From Alphaproteobacteria bacterium (GTDB taxonomy: Bacteria; Pseudomonadota; Alphaproteobacteria; Rhodobacterales; Rhodobacteraceae), in NCBI GenBank assembly GCA_003696705.1, contig RFGD01000057.1:1-21056 (forward strand): DNA of 21,056 nucleotides, read 5' to 3'. Positions within the stretch are counted from its first letter, which is position 1. Each line of letters starts with the position of its first letter. This document shows, piece by piece, positions 7,117-14,527 of this stretch. The translations under genes were made by a program, and so were the position numbers. The notes beneath the pieces were generated by a model. That model did not search any database. It saw only the letters and a list, made by a program, of their open reading frames with translations, and was not told where the DNA came from.

Positions 7117-7401
7117 ATGCAGACACGCAACCGGATTTTCGAGGACTTCGCCCAGTTGATGACGAATGCAATGGGCGTCGCTCAGGGCGCACGGCAGGAG
7201 GCCGAGAACGCGATGAAGTCGCTGCTCGAGCGCTGGCTTGCCGACCGCGACCTCGTCACGCGCGAGGAGTTCGACGCCGTGCGCGCCATGGCCCAGAAGG
7301 CGCGGGAAGAGAATGAGAGCCTGCGCGCGGCGCTCGAGGCCCTGACGGAGCGCGTCGAAGCGCTCGAGGCCGCGGCGAAGACGCGCGGCGGCAAGGGCTG
7401 A
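7117..7401 (+). CDS. ubiK: UbiK-type accessory factor (BMFP domain)
   Basis: The 94-residue protein belongs to the BMFP/YqiC family (UbiK in E. coli), an accessory factor that helps the Ubi enzyme complex and the UbiJ lipid carrier in ubiquinone synthesis. Family features visible are the N-terminal helix NRIFEDFAQLMTNAMG and the central EFDAVRAMAQKAREENESL. From about residue 50 to 88 a Leu/Glu/Ala-rich region probably forms the trimerising coiled coil. The ATG at 7117 lies behind AGGGGA (7105-7110). The open frame extends to 6832, but that region is antisense to lgt. It is monocistronic: a hairpin with a T run follows about 75 bp downstream. Confidence 0.88.
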   Translation: MQTRNRIFEDFAQLMTNAMGVAQGARQEAENAMKSLLERWLADRDLVTREEFDAVRAMAQKAREENESLRAALEALTERVEALEAAAKTRGGKG

Positions 7402-7475
7402 CCCAGGGGCCGGGCAAGGGCCGGGCCGCGCCCCATCGACAGGATCGACCTCGGACAAGGCTGCGGGCCGTCTTG

Positions 7476-7506
7476 GCGCGCCGCCCGTTGGCGGTGCGCG
7501 GGTTTT
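7476..7506 (+). terminator. Putative intrinsic terminator after ubiK
   Basis: GCGCGCCGCC (7476-7485) pairs with GGCGGTGCGC (7490-7499) around a CGTT loop. The stem is 10 bp with one G-U pair. It is followed by GGGTTTTCC, giving a short T run. A second small hairpin (CGCGG/CCGCG, 7497-7511) overlaps its foot. It fits termination of ubiK transcription. Confidence 0.5.
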
Positions 7507-7664
7507 CCGCGTGCGCCCGGGACACGCGAAAAATTCCTTTACACGCTTCGGGAATTGCCACACCATATCTTGTAAGCGAGCCTGTGGGCATACGCTTCAA
7601 TTTGGGTCCGGCCGCAGCTTCTGGTGGTGTGTGGCATAGGCGGGCCCAGGCGCAGGGGGCCGCC
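7507..7664 (+). promoter_or_regulatory. Leader/control region of ybjN
   Basis: This stretch is clearly less GC-rich than its surroundings from 7525 to 7605. It contains TTTACA (7538-7543), a dyad AATTCC/GGAATT (7532-7537 and 7551-7556), and ACACCATATCTTGT (7560-7573), which partly resembles an NrdR box. GCCACAC at 7557-7563 is complementary to GTGTGGC at 7629-7635. I cannot fix a promoter with confidence. An AGGGGG ribosome site precedes the ATG. Confidence 0.35.
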
Positions 7665-8168
7665 ATGGCAAGAACCGATACGCTGATCGAAGCCGAGGAC
7701 ATTCATCCCATAGACATCGTCGAAGATCTGGCCGAGACGCGCGCCTGGGAATTCGATCGCCTCGGCGACGACCAGATCGCCATGGCCGCCGAAGGACAGT
7801 GGCGCACCTATGCGGTGACACTCGCGTGGTCGGGGTTCGATGAAACCTTGCGGCTCATCTGCACGTTCGAGATGGACCCGCCCGCCGCACGCCTTCCGGC
7901 CGTGTACGAGGCCATCAACCTTGCGAACGACCAGTGCTGGGCGGGGGCGTTCAGCTACTGGGCCGAGCAACGGCTCATGGTCTATCGCTACGGGCTTCTC
8001 CTGGCCGGCGGCGCCTTTGCGGGGTCCGAGCAGATCGACCGCATGCTGACGACGGCCGTGCGCGCGGCCGAGCGCTTCTACCCCGCCTTCCAGCTTGTCG
8101 CCTGGGGCGACGAGCCACCGGCCGAGGCGCTCAAGGTCGCCATTGCCCAGGCCTACGGCCGGGCCTAG
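7665..8168 (+). CDS. YbjN domain-containing protein
   Basis: The 167-residue protein fits the YbjN family (PF10722), a single domain with a type III secretion chaperone-like fold and poorly known function. Visible features are an acidic N-terminus (TLIEAEDIHPIDIVEDL), a core beta region (RTYAVTLAW, DETLRLICTFEMDPP) and a C-terminal helical part with AINLANDQCWAGAFSYWAEQ and the motif VYRYGLLL. The start at ATG 7665 is chosen for the AGGGGG site ten bases before it. The longer frame from 7473 runs through the terminator hairpin of ubiK. It lies 32 bp before proC on the same strand, so the two are probably cotranscribed. In enteric bacteria YbjN affects motility and stress responses, and that role should not be assumed here. 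Confidence 0.82.
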   Translation: MARTDTLIEAEDIHPIDIVEDLAETRAWEFDRLGDDQIAMAAEGQWRTYAVTLAWSGFDETLRLICTFEMDPPAARLPAVYEAINLANDQCWAGAFSYWAEQRLMVYRYGLLLAGGAFAGSEQIDRMLTTAVRAAERFYPAFQLVAWGDEPPAEALKVAIAQAYGRA

Positions 8169-8171
8169 TCT

Positions 8172-8189
8172 GGCGCCGAAACCGGCGCT
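8172..8189 (+). other. Small hairpin before the proC ribosome site
   Basis: GCGCCG (8173-8178) pairs with CGGCGC (8183-8188) around AAAC, with an extra G-T pair outside. The proC ribosome site GGAGG begins at 8190, directly after the stem. It may modulate proC translation or protect an mRNA end. There is no T run, so it is not a classical terminator. Confidence 0.3.
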
Positions 8190-8200
8190 GGAGGCGGCAC

Positions 8201-9028
8201 ATGGAATTCGAAGAAATTGCGGGCCGGGGCCTTGTCCTGGTCGGATGCGGGAAGATGGGCTCGGCTCTTCTCGAGGGATGGCTTCGCGGCGGGTTGCCGC
8301 CCGATGCCGTCTGGGTCGTCGAGCCGAACCCGAGCGACTGGCTTCGGGCGCGCGCCGAGGAGGGGGTTCATCTGTCGGCAGCGCTGCCGCCTGACCCGCG
8401 CGTCGTCGTGCTGGCCGTGAAGCCGCAGATGATGGCCGAGGCCTTGCCACAGATCGCGCAGGCGGTCGGGGCGGAGACGCTGGTCTTGTCGATCGCGGCC
8501 GGCACGCCCATCGCGGCCTTCGAGGCGGCCTTCGGCCCGGGCACCGCGATCGTGCGCGCCATGCCGAACACGCCGGCGGCCATCGGTCAGGGGATTTCGG
8601 CGATCGTCGGCAATGCCGCGGCCGGGGCCGAGGATCTGACCCTTGCCGAGCGGCTCATGCGGGCGGTCGGGGACGTGGTCCGTCTCGACGACGAGGCGCA
8701 GATGGATGCGGTGACCGCCGTGTCGGGTTCCGGTCCGGCCTATGTCTTTCTGTTGATCGAGGCACTGGCCGCCGCCGGCGCGGCCGAGGGATTGTCGCCC
8801 GAGCTGGCACTGCGCCTTGCGCGGGCGACGGTTGCCGGCGCGGGGGCCCTTGCGATCGAGGCCGACGAAGGGCCGGACCAGCTTCGCCGCAACGTCACCA
8901 GTCCCGGCGGCACCACCGAGGCGGCGCTTCGCGTCCTCATGGACGAGGCAGAGGGGCTGGGCCCGCTTGTGCGGCGGGCCGTGCATGCGGCGGCCGAGCG
9001 CAGCCGTGAACTCGGGAAGGCATCATGA
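8201..9028 (+). CDS. proC: Pyrroline-5-carboxylate reductase
   Basis: ProC catalyses the last step of proline synthesis, reducing pyrroline-5-carboxylate with NAD(P)H in the cytoplasm. The 275-residue product has the N-terminal Rossmann loop VGCGKMG (14-20), VKPQ (73-76), MPNTPAAIGQG (121-131) and the C-terminal signatures VSGSGPAYVFLLIEAL (174-189) and TSPGGTTEAAL (233-243). This is the full family complement. ATG 8201 follows a strong GGAGGCGG site. The frame remains open upstream to 7934, but that is inside ybjN. Its stop overlaps the next start (ATGA at 9025-9028), coupling it to the CsaA-like gene. Confidence 0.96.
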   Translation: MEFEEIAGRGLVLVGCGKMGSALLEGWLRGGLPPDAVWVVEPNPSDWLRARAEEGVHLSAALPPDPRVVVLAVKPQMMAEALPQIAQAVGAETLVLSIAAGTPIAAFEAAFGPGTAIVRAMPNTPAAIGQGISAIVGNAAAGAEDLTLAERLMRAVGDVVRLDDEAQMDAVTAVSGSGPAYVFLLIEALAAAGAAEGLSPELALRLARATVAGAGALAIEADEGPDQLRRNVTSPGGTTEAALRVLMDEAEGLGPLVRRAVHAAAERSRELGKAS

Positions 9029-9366
9029 CGGACAGGATCAGCTTCGAAGACTTTCTGAAGGTCGATATCCGGGTCGGGAAGATCGTGCGGGCCGAGCCGT
9101 TTCCCGAAGCGCGCAAGCCGGCGTTCCGGCTCTGGATCGACTTCGGCCCCGAGATCGGCGAGAAGAAATCCTCGGCGCAGATCACGCGCCACTACACGCC
9201 CGAGGCGCTGGTCGGTCGGCAGGTGGTCGCCGTCGTCAACTTCCCGCCGCGTCAGATCGGCCCCATGCGGTCGGAGGTCCTTGTCCTTGGCGTTCCCGAT
9301 GCGGAAGGAGAGGTGGTGCTTCTTCGCCCCGATCAAGAGGTGCCGCTCGGCGGGCGGATGTTCTGA
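9025..9366 (+). CDS. tRNA-binding domain protein, CsaA-like
   Basis: This is a 113-residue stand-alone OB-fold tRNA-binding domain of the CsaA/EMAP-II type. Characteristic elements are FLKVDIRVGKIVRAE (10-24), the central HYTPEALVGRQVVAVVNFPPRQIGPMRSEVLVLG (split over 57-89) and a C-terminal RPDQEVPLGGRMF. CsaA in Bacillus binds tRNA and has chaperone-like behaviour with secretion precursors. In alphaproteobacteria the role is less clear. It overlaps proC by four bases and precedes the 2-hydroxyacid dehydrogenase by 3 bp, so it sits in the middle of a four-gene run beginning with ybjN. The length is normal for the family. Confidence 0.92.
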   Translation: MTDRISFEDFLKVDIRVGKIVRAEPFPEARKPAFRLWIDFGPEIGEKKSSAQITRHYTPEALVGRQVVAVVNFPPRQIGPMRSEVLVLGVPDAEGEVVLLRPDQEVPLGGRMF

Positions 9367-9369
9367 GCC

Positions 9370-10329
9370 ATGAAGGTATTTGTCACGCGTCAACTGCCGG
9401 CTGCGGTCCTCGAGGGGCTCGAGCGGGATTTCGAGGTCGAGCTGCGCCCGTCGCAGGCGCCGATGACCTCGGCCGAGGCGGCCGAGGCCCTGGCGCGCCA
9501 CGAGGCCATCCTGCCGACCCTTGGCGATTCCTTCGACGCCGCCGCCTTTCGCGACGCCGGCGTGGTCAGGTGCCGGATCCTTGCCAATTTCGGCGTCGGC
9601 TACAATCACATCGACGTTGCGGCCGCGACGGCCGCGGGTGTCACCGTGACCAACACGCCCGGCGCCGTGACCGATGCCACGGCCGACGTTGCGGTCATGC
9701 TCATGCTGATGGCCGCGCGCCGTGCCGGCGAGGGGGAAAGGCTCGTCCGTTCGGGGCGATGGACCGGCTGGCATCCGACGCAGATGCTGGGCCAGCACGT
9801 GAGCGGGAAGCGCCTCGGCATCGTCGGGATCGGGCGTATCGGCCGCGCCATCGCCCGGCGGGGGCATTTCGGTTTCGGGATGGAGGTCGTGTTCCACAAC
9901 CGCTCCAGGGTCAGCGACGCCGGCGTGCCGGCACGCCAGCTCGACGATATCCTTTCGGTGGCAAGAGCGGCGGATTTCCTCGTCGTCGCCGTCCCGGGCG
10001 GCCCGGCGACACGTCACCTTGTCGATGCGCGCGTGTTCGAGGCGATGCCGCGCCACGGCGTCTTCGTGAACATTTCGCGGGGCGACGTCGTCGACGAGGG
10101 GGCGCTGGTTGCGGCGCTCGGCAACGGCCAGATCGCGGCCGCCGGCCTTGACGTCTACGAGCACGAGCCCGCGGTCCCCGAAGCGCTGCGCCGGCTGGAA
10201 AACGCCGTCCTTCTGCCCCACCTCGGCACCGCCACGCTCGAGGTGCGCGAGGCGATGGGCATGATGGCGGTCGAGAATCTCCGCGCCTTCGCCGAAGGTC
10301 GGCCCGTCCCGAACCCGGTCACGGCCTGA
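9370..10329 (+). CDS. D-isomer 2-hydroxyacid dehydrogenase (glyoxylate/hydroxypyruvate reductase type)
   Basis: The 319-residue enzyme has the full D-2-hydroxyacid dehydrogenase layout. The substrate region ILANFGVGYNHID is at 70-82. The dinucleotide loop GIVGIGRIGRAIA is at 150-162. The catalytic residues are Arg237 (NISRGDVVDEGAL), Glu266 (DVYEHEP) and His284 (LLPHLGTA). The strand after the loop ends VVFHNRS with no acidic residue, which favours NADPH over NADH. It probably reduces glyoxylate or hydroxypyruvate to glycolate or D-glycerate, as GyaR/GhrB-type enzymes do, but the substrate cannot be settled from motifs. The ATG at 9370 lies 3 bp after the CsaA-like stop. It ends only 7 bp from the convergent tdk stop, and no hairpin lies between them. 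Confidence 0.92.
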   Translation: MKVFVTRQLPAAVLEGLERDFEVELRPSQAPMTSAEAAEALARHEAILPTLGDSFDAAAFRDAGVVRCRILANFGVGYNHIDVAAATAAGVTVTNTPGAVTDATADVAVMLMLMAARRAGEGERLVRSGRWTGWHPTQMLGQHVSGKRLGIVGIGRIGRAIARRGHFGFGMEVVFHNRSRVSDAGVPARQLDDILSVARAADFLVVAVPGGPATRHLVDARVFEAMPRHGVFVNISRGDVVDEGALVAALGNGQIAAAGLDVYEHEPAVPEALRRLENAVLLPHLGTATLEVREAMGMMAVENLRAFAEGRPVPNPVTA

Positions 10330-10336
10330 GGCGCGG

Positions 10337-10930
10337 TCAGTCCGCCGCGGGGCGGTCGCCCATCGCCTCGCGCCAGTGGCGGCGGCAGAGCGACACATAG
10401 GTTTCGTTCCCGCCGACCTGGATCTGCTCTCCGTCCCGCAGGGGGCGCCCGTCCGGGCCCTTGCGGATGACCATGGTCGCCTTCTTGCCGCAGTGGCAGA
10501 TTGTGCGGACCTCTCGCATCTCGTCGGCAAGGGCCAGAAGCGCGGCAGAGCCCGGGAAGAGCTCGCCGCGAAAATCGACCCGAAGCCCGTAACACATTAC
10601 CGGAACGCCCAGGTCGTCCACGGCGCGCGCCAGCTGCCAGACCTGTTCGCGCGTCAGCCACTGGGCCTCGTCCACCATCACGCAGGCGACCGGCCCGCGG
10701 GCAAGGCGGTCGCGGATGCGCGCGAAGAGATCGTCGGCGCGGCCATAGGTGTCGGCCGGGGCCGAGATGCCGATGCGGCTGCCGATGCGCCCCGGCCCGT
10801 GCCGGTCGTCGAAATCCGCCGTCAGAAGATAGGTTTCCATGCCGCGTTCATTGTAGTTGTGCGACGCCTGCAAGAGCATCGTCGACTTGCCCGCGTTCAT
10901 GGTCGAATAGTGGAAGTAGAGCTTGGCCAT
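10337..10930 (-). CDS. tdk: Thymidine kinase (TK1-like, type II)
   Basis: Tdk phosphorylates thymidine with ATP for dTTP salvage. The 197-residue protein has the P-loop STMNAGKST (9-17), the catalytic DEAQ (87-90, Glu88) and a C-terminal zinc site formed by ICHCGKKA (Cys145, Cys147) and SLCRRHW (Cys182, His185). It also has the lasso-region residues NETYVSLC before the last zinc pair. All hallmarks of the cellular TK1-like family are present and the length is normal. Upstream on the minus strand TTGAAC (10959-10964) and TAGGCG (10936-10941) are 17 bp apart. This would start the mRNA at or next to the ATG, so translation may be leaderless or rely on the weak AGGCG. It is a single gene divergent from the CII-like gene. 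Confidence 0.97.
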   Translation of the reverse strand: MAKLYFHYSTMNAGKSTMLLQASHNYNERGMETYLLTADFDDRHGPGRIGSRIGISAPADTYGRADDLFARIRDRLARGPVACVMVDEAQWLTREQVWQLARAVDDLGVPVMCYGLRVDFRGELFPGSAALLALADEMREVRTICHCGKKATMVIRKGPDGRPLRDGEQIQVGGNETYVSLCRRHWREAMGDRPAAD

Positions 10931-10935
10931 GGCTT

Positions 10936-10964
10936 CGCCTAGCGCGCCGCCGCCACGGGTTCAA
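10936..10964 (-). promoter_or_regulatory. Putative tdk promoter very close to the start codon
   Basis: Read on the minus strand: TTGAAC, a 17-bp spacer, TAGGCG, then only five bases to the tdk ATG. A start about seven bases after the -10 falls on the ATG itself. The -10 is a weak match. Confidence 0.33.
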
Positions 10965-11133
10965 GGCCCCGTCGCGCCAAGGCGTCCGGCGTCATTCCGA
11001 GGCCTGTCCCGGGCCCCGTCTGCAGCCCGCCGGAGGGCCCCACGTTGCCGCGCCAGCCTCCGACGGACCCACCCCTCCGAAGCCCAGCGGCTCCGCACTC
11101 GTGACGCGCCGGGTTGTGCCCGACAGAAATATT
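10965..11133. other. Spacer between tdk and the CII-like gene
   Basis: This GC-rich stretch contains no convincing ORF or RNA gene on either strand. GGTTCAAGGCC at 10958-10968 looks like a tRNA T-loop, but the matching arms are absent. Together with the flanking promoters it makes up the 274-bp divergent gap. Confidence 0.4.
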
Positions 11134-11163
11134 GTGACAATTGGGCCCGGGGGGCGGTATGGG
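11131..11163 (+). promoter_or_regulatory. Putative promoter/operator of the CII-like gene
   Basis: ATTGT-G-ACAAT (11131-11141) is an 11-bp near-perfect dyad. It overlaps GTGACA (11134-11139), which with TATGGG (11158-11163) at 18 bp could form a promoter. A regulator bound to the dyad would block the -35. The gene encodes a putative DNA-binding protein, so autoregulation is possible. Confidence 0.38.
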
Positions 11164-11204
11164 AAATTTCAAAGGAGTTTCCCCCGCCGAGGAGCGAGGA
11201 ACGC

Positions 11205-11663
11205 ATGACGTCGAAAGTTGGCAGCTATCTCAAGAAGCATACCGAGGCGCTGGTAAAGGACGTCGGCCTCGAGGCCGCGTGTCAGATCAGCGGAAAGTCG
11301 AAGGCGACGCTGGGCCGCTACTATTCGGACCTGCCAGAGCACGCCGACCGCTTCATGCCCATCGACACGGTCGCCCTGCTCGAGGAAGCCGCCAGCCATC
11401 CGCACGTCACGGCCGCCCTGGCCGAGCTTCGCGGCCTCACGATCAATTACGGCGAACGGCGCCGGAACGCCCGACCGGGCGGGGTCAACTCGGACGTCGT
11501 CGTGTTGTCGCAGCGCTTCGCCATGCTGATGGCGGAATACAACCAGTCCATCGAGGACGGCGTCATCACGGTGAACGAGGCCAAGCGCCTCTTGCGAGAG
11601 ACGCTAGAGCTTCAGCAGGTGCTCCTCGAGATGAAACTGCACCTCGAGGACGAGGTCGCCTGA
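11205..11663 (+). CDS. Putative DNA-binding protein, weakly phage CII-like
   Basis: This 152-residue protein is not one I recognise with certainty. The N-terminal 80 residues look like a helix-turn-helix domain: EALVKDVGLEAACQISGKSKATLGRYY (split over 14-40) has the spacing of a turn between two helices, followed by MPIDTVALLEEAA and HPHVTAALAELRG. That pattern recalls the phage regulatory CII family (Phage_CP76). The C-terminal part (about 100-152) is a long charged helix, SQRFAMLMAEYNQSIEDG then NEAKRLLRETLELQQVLLEM, probably a dimerising coiled coil. The ATG at 11205 follows GAGGA. There are no phage genes around, so it is either a domesticated regulator or an unrelated conserved family. 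It is 72 bp upstream of the degQ-type gene on the same strand and has its own candidate promoter with a dyad. Confidence 0.75.
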   Translation: MTSKVGSYLKKHTEALVKDVGLEAACQISGKSKATLGRYYSDLPEHADRFMPIDTVALLEEAASHPHVTAALAELRGLTINYGERRRNARPGGVNSDVVVLSQRFAMLMAEYNQSIEDGVITVNEAKRLLRETLELQQVLLEMKLHLEDEVA

Positions 11664-11673
11664 GCCGCGCGGC

Positions 11674-11703
11674 TTGATCGCCCCCGGGTCGGGGAACTAG
11701 GTA
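11674..11703 (+). promoter_or_regulatory. Putative promoter of the degQ-type operon
   Basis: TTGATC (11674-11679) and TAGGTA (11698-11703) are 18 bp apart, 32 bp before the ATG, which has a GGGGGA ribosome site. A 12-bp palindrome AGCCGCGCGGCT (11663-11674) ends on the first base of the -35. A dyad CCCCG/CGGGG (11682-11694) fills the spacer. Either may be an operator or the weak end of the preceding gene. Confidence 0.42.
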
Positions 11704-11735
11704 ACGCCTGTCCCGAAACGCAATGGGGGATCCCA

Positions 11736-13121
11736 ATGCTCAGACATCTTGCCGTTCTGGCCCTTGTCCTTCTCACGGCCGTGCCCGTGGCGCCCGCCCA
11801 GGCCAAGGTGCCGGCGTCGAAGGCCGAGGTGACGCTAAGCTTCGTGCCGGTCGTCAAGCGCGCCCAGCCCTCGGTCGTCAACATCTACACCCGAAAGGTC
11901 GTGGCCGAGCGGGTCAACCCGTTCATGTCCGACCCGTTCTTTTCCGAGCTTTTCCGGGATTTCGGGACGCTTCGGCCGCGGGTGGAAAGCTCGCTCGGCT
12001 CGGGCGTCATCGCCGATCCGTCGGGCCTTGTCATCACCAACTATCACGTCGTCGGCGGCGCCGATGACATTCGCGTGGTGCTGTCGGACCGACGCGAGTT
12101 CTCGGCCGCCGTGGTGCTTGCCGACGAGGACGCGGACCTTGCGGTTCTGAAACTCGACGGTGCAAGGGACCTTCCGGCGCTTGCGTTCCGCGATTCCGAC
12201 GAGGTCGAGGTCGGCGAGCTTGTCCTTGCCATCGGCAACCCCTTCGGTGTCGGCCAGACGGTGACAAGCGGCATCGTCTCGGGGCTGGCGCGCTCGGGCA
12301 TCGGCCCGGGGGGCGGGCGTGGCTACTACATTCAGACCGACGCGCCGATCAACCCGGGCAACTCGGGGGGCGCGCTGATCGACATCGACGGCCGGCTGAT
12401 CGGCATCAACACCCTGATCCTTTCGCGCTCGGGCGGATCGAACGGGATCGGCTTCGCAATTCCGGCTAACCTCGCGGCGCGGTTTCTCGACCAGGCGCGG
12501 GCCGGGAAGGACCGCTTCGAGCGGCCCTGGGCCGGGCTGACCGGACAGCCCGTGGACGCCTCGTTGGCCGAGGCGCTGGGCCTGCCCCTGCCCGAGGGCG
12601 TCGTCATCACCGAGATGCACCCGTCGAGCCCCTTCGCGAAGGCAGGCCTCAGGCCCGGTGATGTCGTTCTGGCGATCGACGGCCGGCCGGTGAACTCGCC
12701 GGCGGAGATGCTTTTCCGCCTGACCGTCCGCGGTATCGGCGCCACGGTCGAGGTCGACTACTGGCGCGACGGAAAGCGGCATCAGGCGTCGGTCGCGCTT
12801 GCCCCGCCCCCGGACGAGCCCCCACGCGCCGAGATGACGTTCGACACCTTCCCCTTCGAGGGCCTGCATGTCGTGACGCTGAACCCGGCCGTCGCCAGCG
12901 AGTACGGCCTGGGCGTCGACGCGAAGGGCGTTCTCGTGATCGAGCCCGGGCCCGTTCTTCTGCGCGTCGGCCTCAGACCCGGCGACATCATCCTTGCCGT
13001 GCAGGGGCAGGAGGTCGCGACCACGGCCGAGCTTCGGCGCGTCCTCGGCCGGGACGCGCGGCGGTGGGAATTCGTCGTCAGTCGCGCCGGGCGCATCATC
13101 ACCCTTCGCTTCAGCCTGTAA
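11736..13121 (+). CDS. degQ: Periplasmic Do-type serine protease (DegP/DegQ family)
   Basis: This 461-residue HtrA-type protease/chaperone removes misfolded envelope proteins. A Sec signal peptide (about 1-23, hydrophobic LAVLALVLLTAVPVAPAQA) directs it to the periplasm. The trypsin-like domain carries the triad His104 (VITNYHVVGG), Asp134 (DEDADLAVLK) and Ser210 (NPGNSGGALID). Two PDZ domains follow, about 265-355 (VVITEMHPSSPFAKAGLRPGD) and about 370-461 (LVIEPGPVLLRVGLRPGD), fitting DegP/DegQ and not single-PDZ DegS. The N-terminal loop is short, which favours DegQ over DegP. ATG 11736 is chosen for its GGGGGA site and because it starts the signal peptide. It is the first gene of a six-gene run, with rarA 9 bp downstream. 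Confidence 0.94.
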   Translation: MLRHLAVLALVLLTAVPVAPAQAKVPASKAEVTLSFVPVVKRAQPSVVNIYTRKVVAERVNPFMSDPFFSELFRDFGTLRPRVESSLGSGVIADPSGLVITNYHVVGGADDIRVVLSDRREFSAAVVLADEDADLAVLKLDGARDLPALAFRDSDEVEVGELVLAIGNPFGVGQTVTSGIVSGLARSGIGPGGGRGYYIQTDAPINPGNSGGALIDIDGRLIGINTLILSRSGGSNGIGFAIPANLAARFLDQARAGKDRFERPWAGLTGQPVDASLAEALGLPLPEGVVITEMHPSSPFAKAGLRPGDVVLAIDGRPVNSPAEMLFRLTVRGIGATVEVDYWRDGKRHQASVALAPPPDEPPRAEMTFDTFPFEGLHVVTLNPAVASEYGLGVDAKGVLVIEPGPVLLRVGLRPGDIILAVQGQEVATTAELRRVLGRDARRWEFVVSRAGRIITLRFSL

Positions 13122-13130
13122 GGGGGCAGC

Positions 13131-14495
13131 GTGGCCGATCTGTTCGACAAGGACGACATGGAGGACACGGGCAAGGGGCGCGCGCCCGCGCCGCGCGACG
13201 AGGCCGGCACGCCGCGCCCGCTGGCCGACAGGCTCAGGCCGCAGAGCCTCGCAGAGGTCGTGGGGCAGGACCACCTTCTCGGCCCCGAGGGGGCGCTTCG
13301 CGTGATGCTCGACGGCGGGCATGTCTCGTCGCTGATCTTCTGGGGGCCGCCGGGCGTCGGCAAGACGACCATCGCCCGGCTTCTGGCCGACGAGACGGAC
13401 ATGGACTTCGTCCAGATCAGCGCCATCTTCACCGGCGTGCCCGAGCTTCGGAAGGTGTTCGAACAGGCACGCATTCGCCGCCAAGCCGGGCGCCAGACGC
13501 TTCTGTTCGTCGACGAGATCCACCGTTTCAACAAGGCGCAGCAGGACAGTTTCCTGCCGCTCATGGAAGACGGGACGATCCTTCTTGTCGGCGCGACCAC
13601 CGAAAACCCTTCATTCGAACTCAACGCCGCGCTTCTGTCGCGCGCCCAGGTCCTGACGCTCGACCGTCTGGACGAGGAGGCGCTTGAAAGGCTTCTTGCG
13701 CGGGCCGAAAAGGCGCTCGGCCGAACGCTGCCGTTGTCGGCCGAGGCGCGGTCGGCGATGATTTCGATGGCCGATGGCGACGGGCGCGCCCTTCTCAACA
13801 TGGCCGAACAGGTCGCCGCCTGGGACGTTCCCGGCCCGATAGATGCCGAGACGCTGGCCCACAGGCTGATGCGGCGCGCCGCGAAATACGACAAGTCCGG
13901 CGACGAGCACTACAATCTGATCTCGGCCCTGCACAAGGCGGTGCGGGGATCGGACCCGGATGCGGCGCTCTACTGGCTGGCCCGGATGCTCGAGGGGGGC
14001 GAGGACCCGCGCTTTCTCGCCCGGCGCATCACGCGCATGGCGGTCGAGGATATCGGCCTTGCGGACCCGCAGGCCCAGACGCTCTGCCTCCATGCCTGGG
14101 AAGTCTACGAGCGCCTCGGCTCGCCCGAGGGCGAACTCGCGCTGGCACAGGCGGTTCTCTATCTTGCCCTCGCGCCGAAGTCGAACGCCGGCTACGTCGC
14201 CTACAAGATGGCGCGCGCGGCGGCGCGCAAGACGGGCTCGGCGCCGCCGCCCAAGCACATCCTGAACGCCCCCACCCGGCTGATGAAAGAGCAGGGTTAC
14301 GGCGAGGGCTACATCTACGACCATGACGCCGACGGCGGCTTTTCCGGGCAGAACTATTTTCCCGACGGCATGAAGCGCGGGGTCTATTACGTCCCCGTCG
14401 AGCGCGGCTTCGAGCGGGAACTCAAACGGCGGCTCGACTGGTTCACGCGCCAGCGCGCGCGGGCCGGGCGCGTCAAGGGGTCGGGGGACAGTTGA
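13131..14495 (+). CDS. rarA: Replication-associated recombination protein A (MgsA/RarA AAA+ ATPase)
   Basis: RarA is a clamp-loader-like ATPase that acts at stalled replication forks. The 454-residue product has Walker A GPPGVGKTT (72-80), Walker B LLFVDEIHRFNKAQQD (124-139), sensor 1 GATTENPSFELN (154-165) and the arginine-finger context LLSRAQV. The C-terminal MgsA tetramerisation region contains HYNLISALHKAVRGSDPDAALYW and LYLALAPKSNAGYVA. The start is GTG 13131 with AGGGGG just upstream, overlapping the degQ stop region. The N-terminal 25 residues are charged and unlike the usual short start, but LADRLRPQSLAEVVGQ then matches the family. It is followed 32 bp later by crcB. Confidence 0.96.
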   Translation: MADLFDKDDMEDTGKGRAPAPRDEAGTPRPLADRLRPQSLAEVVGQDHLLGPEGALRVMLDGGHVSSLIFWGPPGVGKTTIARLLADETDMDFVQISAIFTGVPELRKVFEQARIRRQAGRQTLLFVDEIHRFNKAQQDSFLPLMEDGTILLVGATTENPSFELNAALLSRAQVLTLDRLDEEALERLLARAEKALGRTLPLSAEARSAMISMADGDGRALLNMAEQVAAWDVPGPIDAETLAHRLMRRAAKYDKSGDEHYNLISALHKAVRGSDPDAALYWLARMLEGGEDPRFLARRITRMAVEDIGLADPQAQTLCLHAWEVYERLGSPEGELALAQAVLYLALAPKSNAGYVAYKMARAAARKTGSAPPPKHILNAPTRLMKEQGYGEGYIYDHDADGGFSGQNYFPDGMKRGVYYVPVERGFERELKRRLDWFTRQRARAGRVKGSGDS

Positions 14496-14527
14496 CTTTC
14501 ACCTCCGCCCGCACGAGGAAGGCGCCC

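Noticed and set aside
8740..10530. Minus-strand open frame of about 596 codons over proC, the CsaA-like gene and the dehydrogenase
   Set aside because: It is a mirror of well-identified plus-strand genes with low-complexity Arg/Asp/His composition and no ribosome site or family motif.
10950..10985. Possible tRNA because of GGTTCAAGGCC resembling a T-loop
   Set aside because: The flanking bases do not form a proper 5-bp T stem, and no anticodon arm, D arm or acceptor stem can be drawn on either strand.
14496..14527. Possible fluoride riboswitch before crcB
   Set aside because: Only 32 bases separate rarA and crcB, and neither they nor the end of rarA show the needed pseudoknot.
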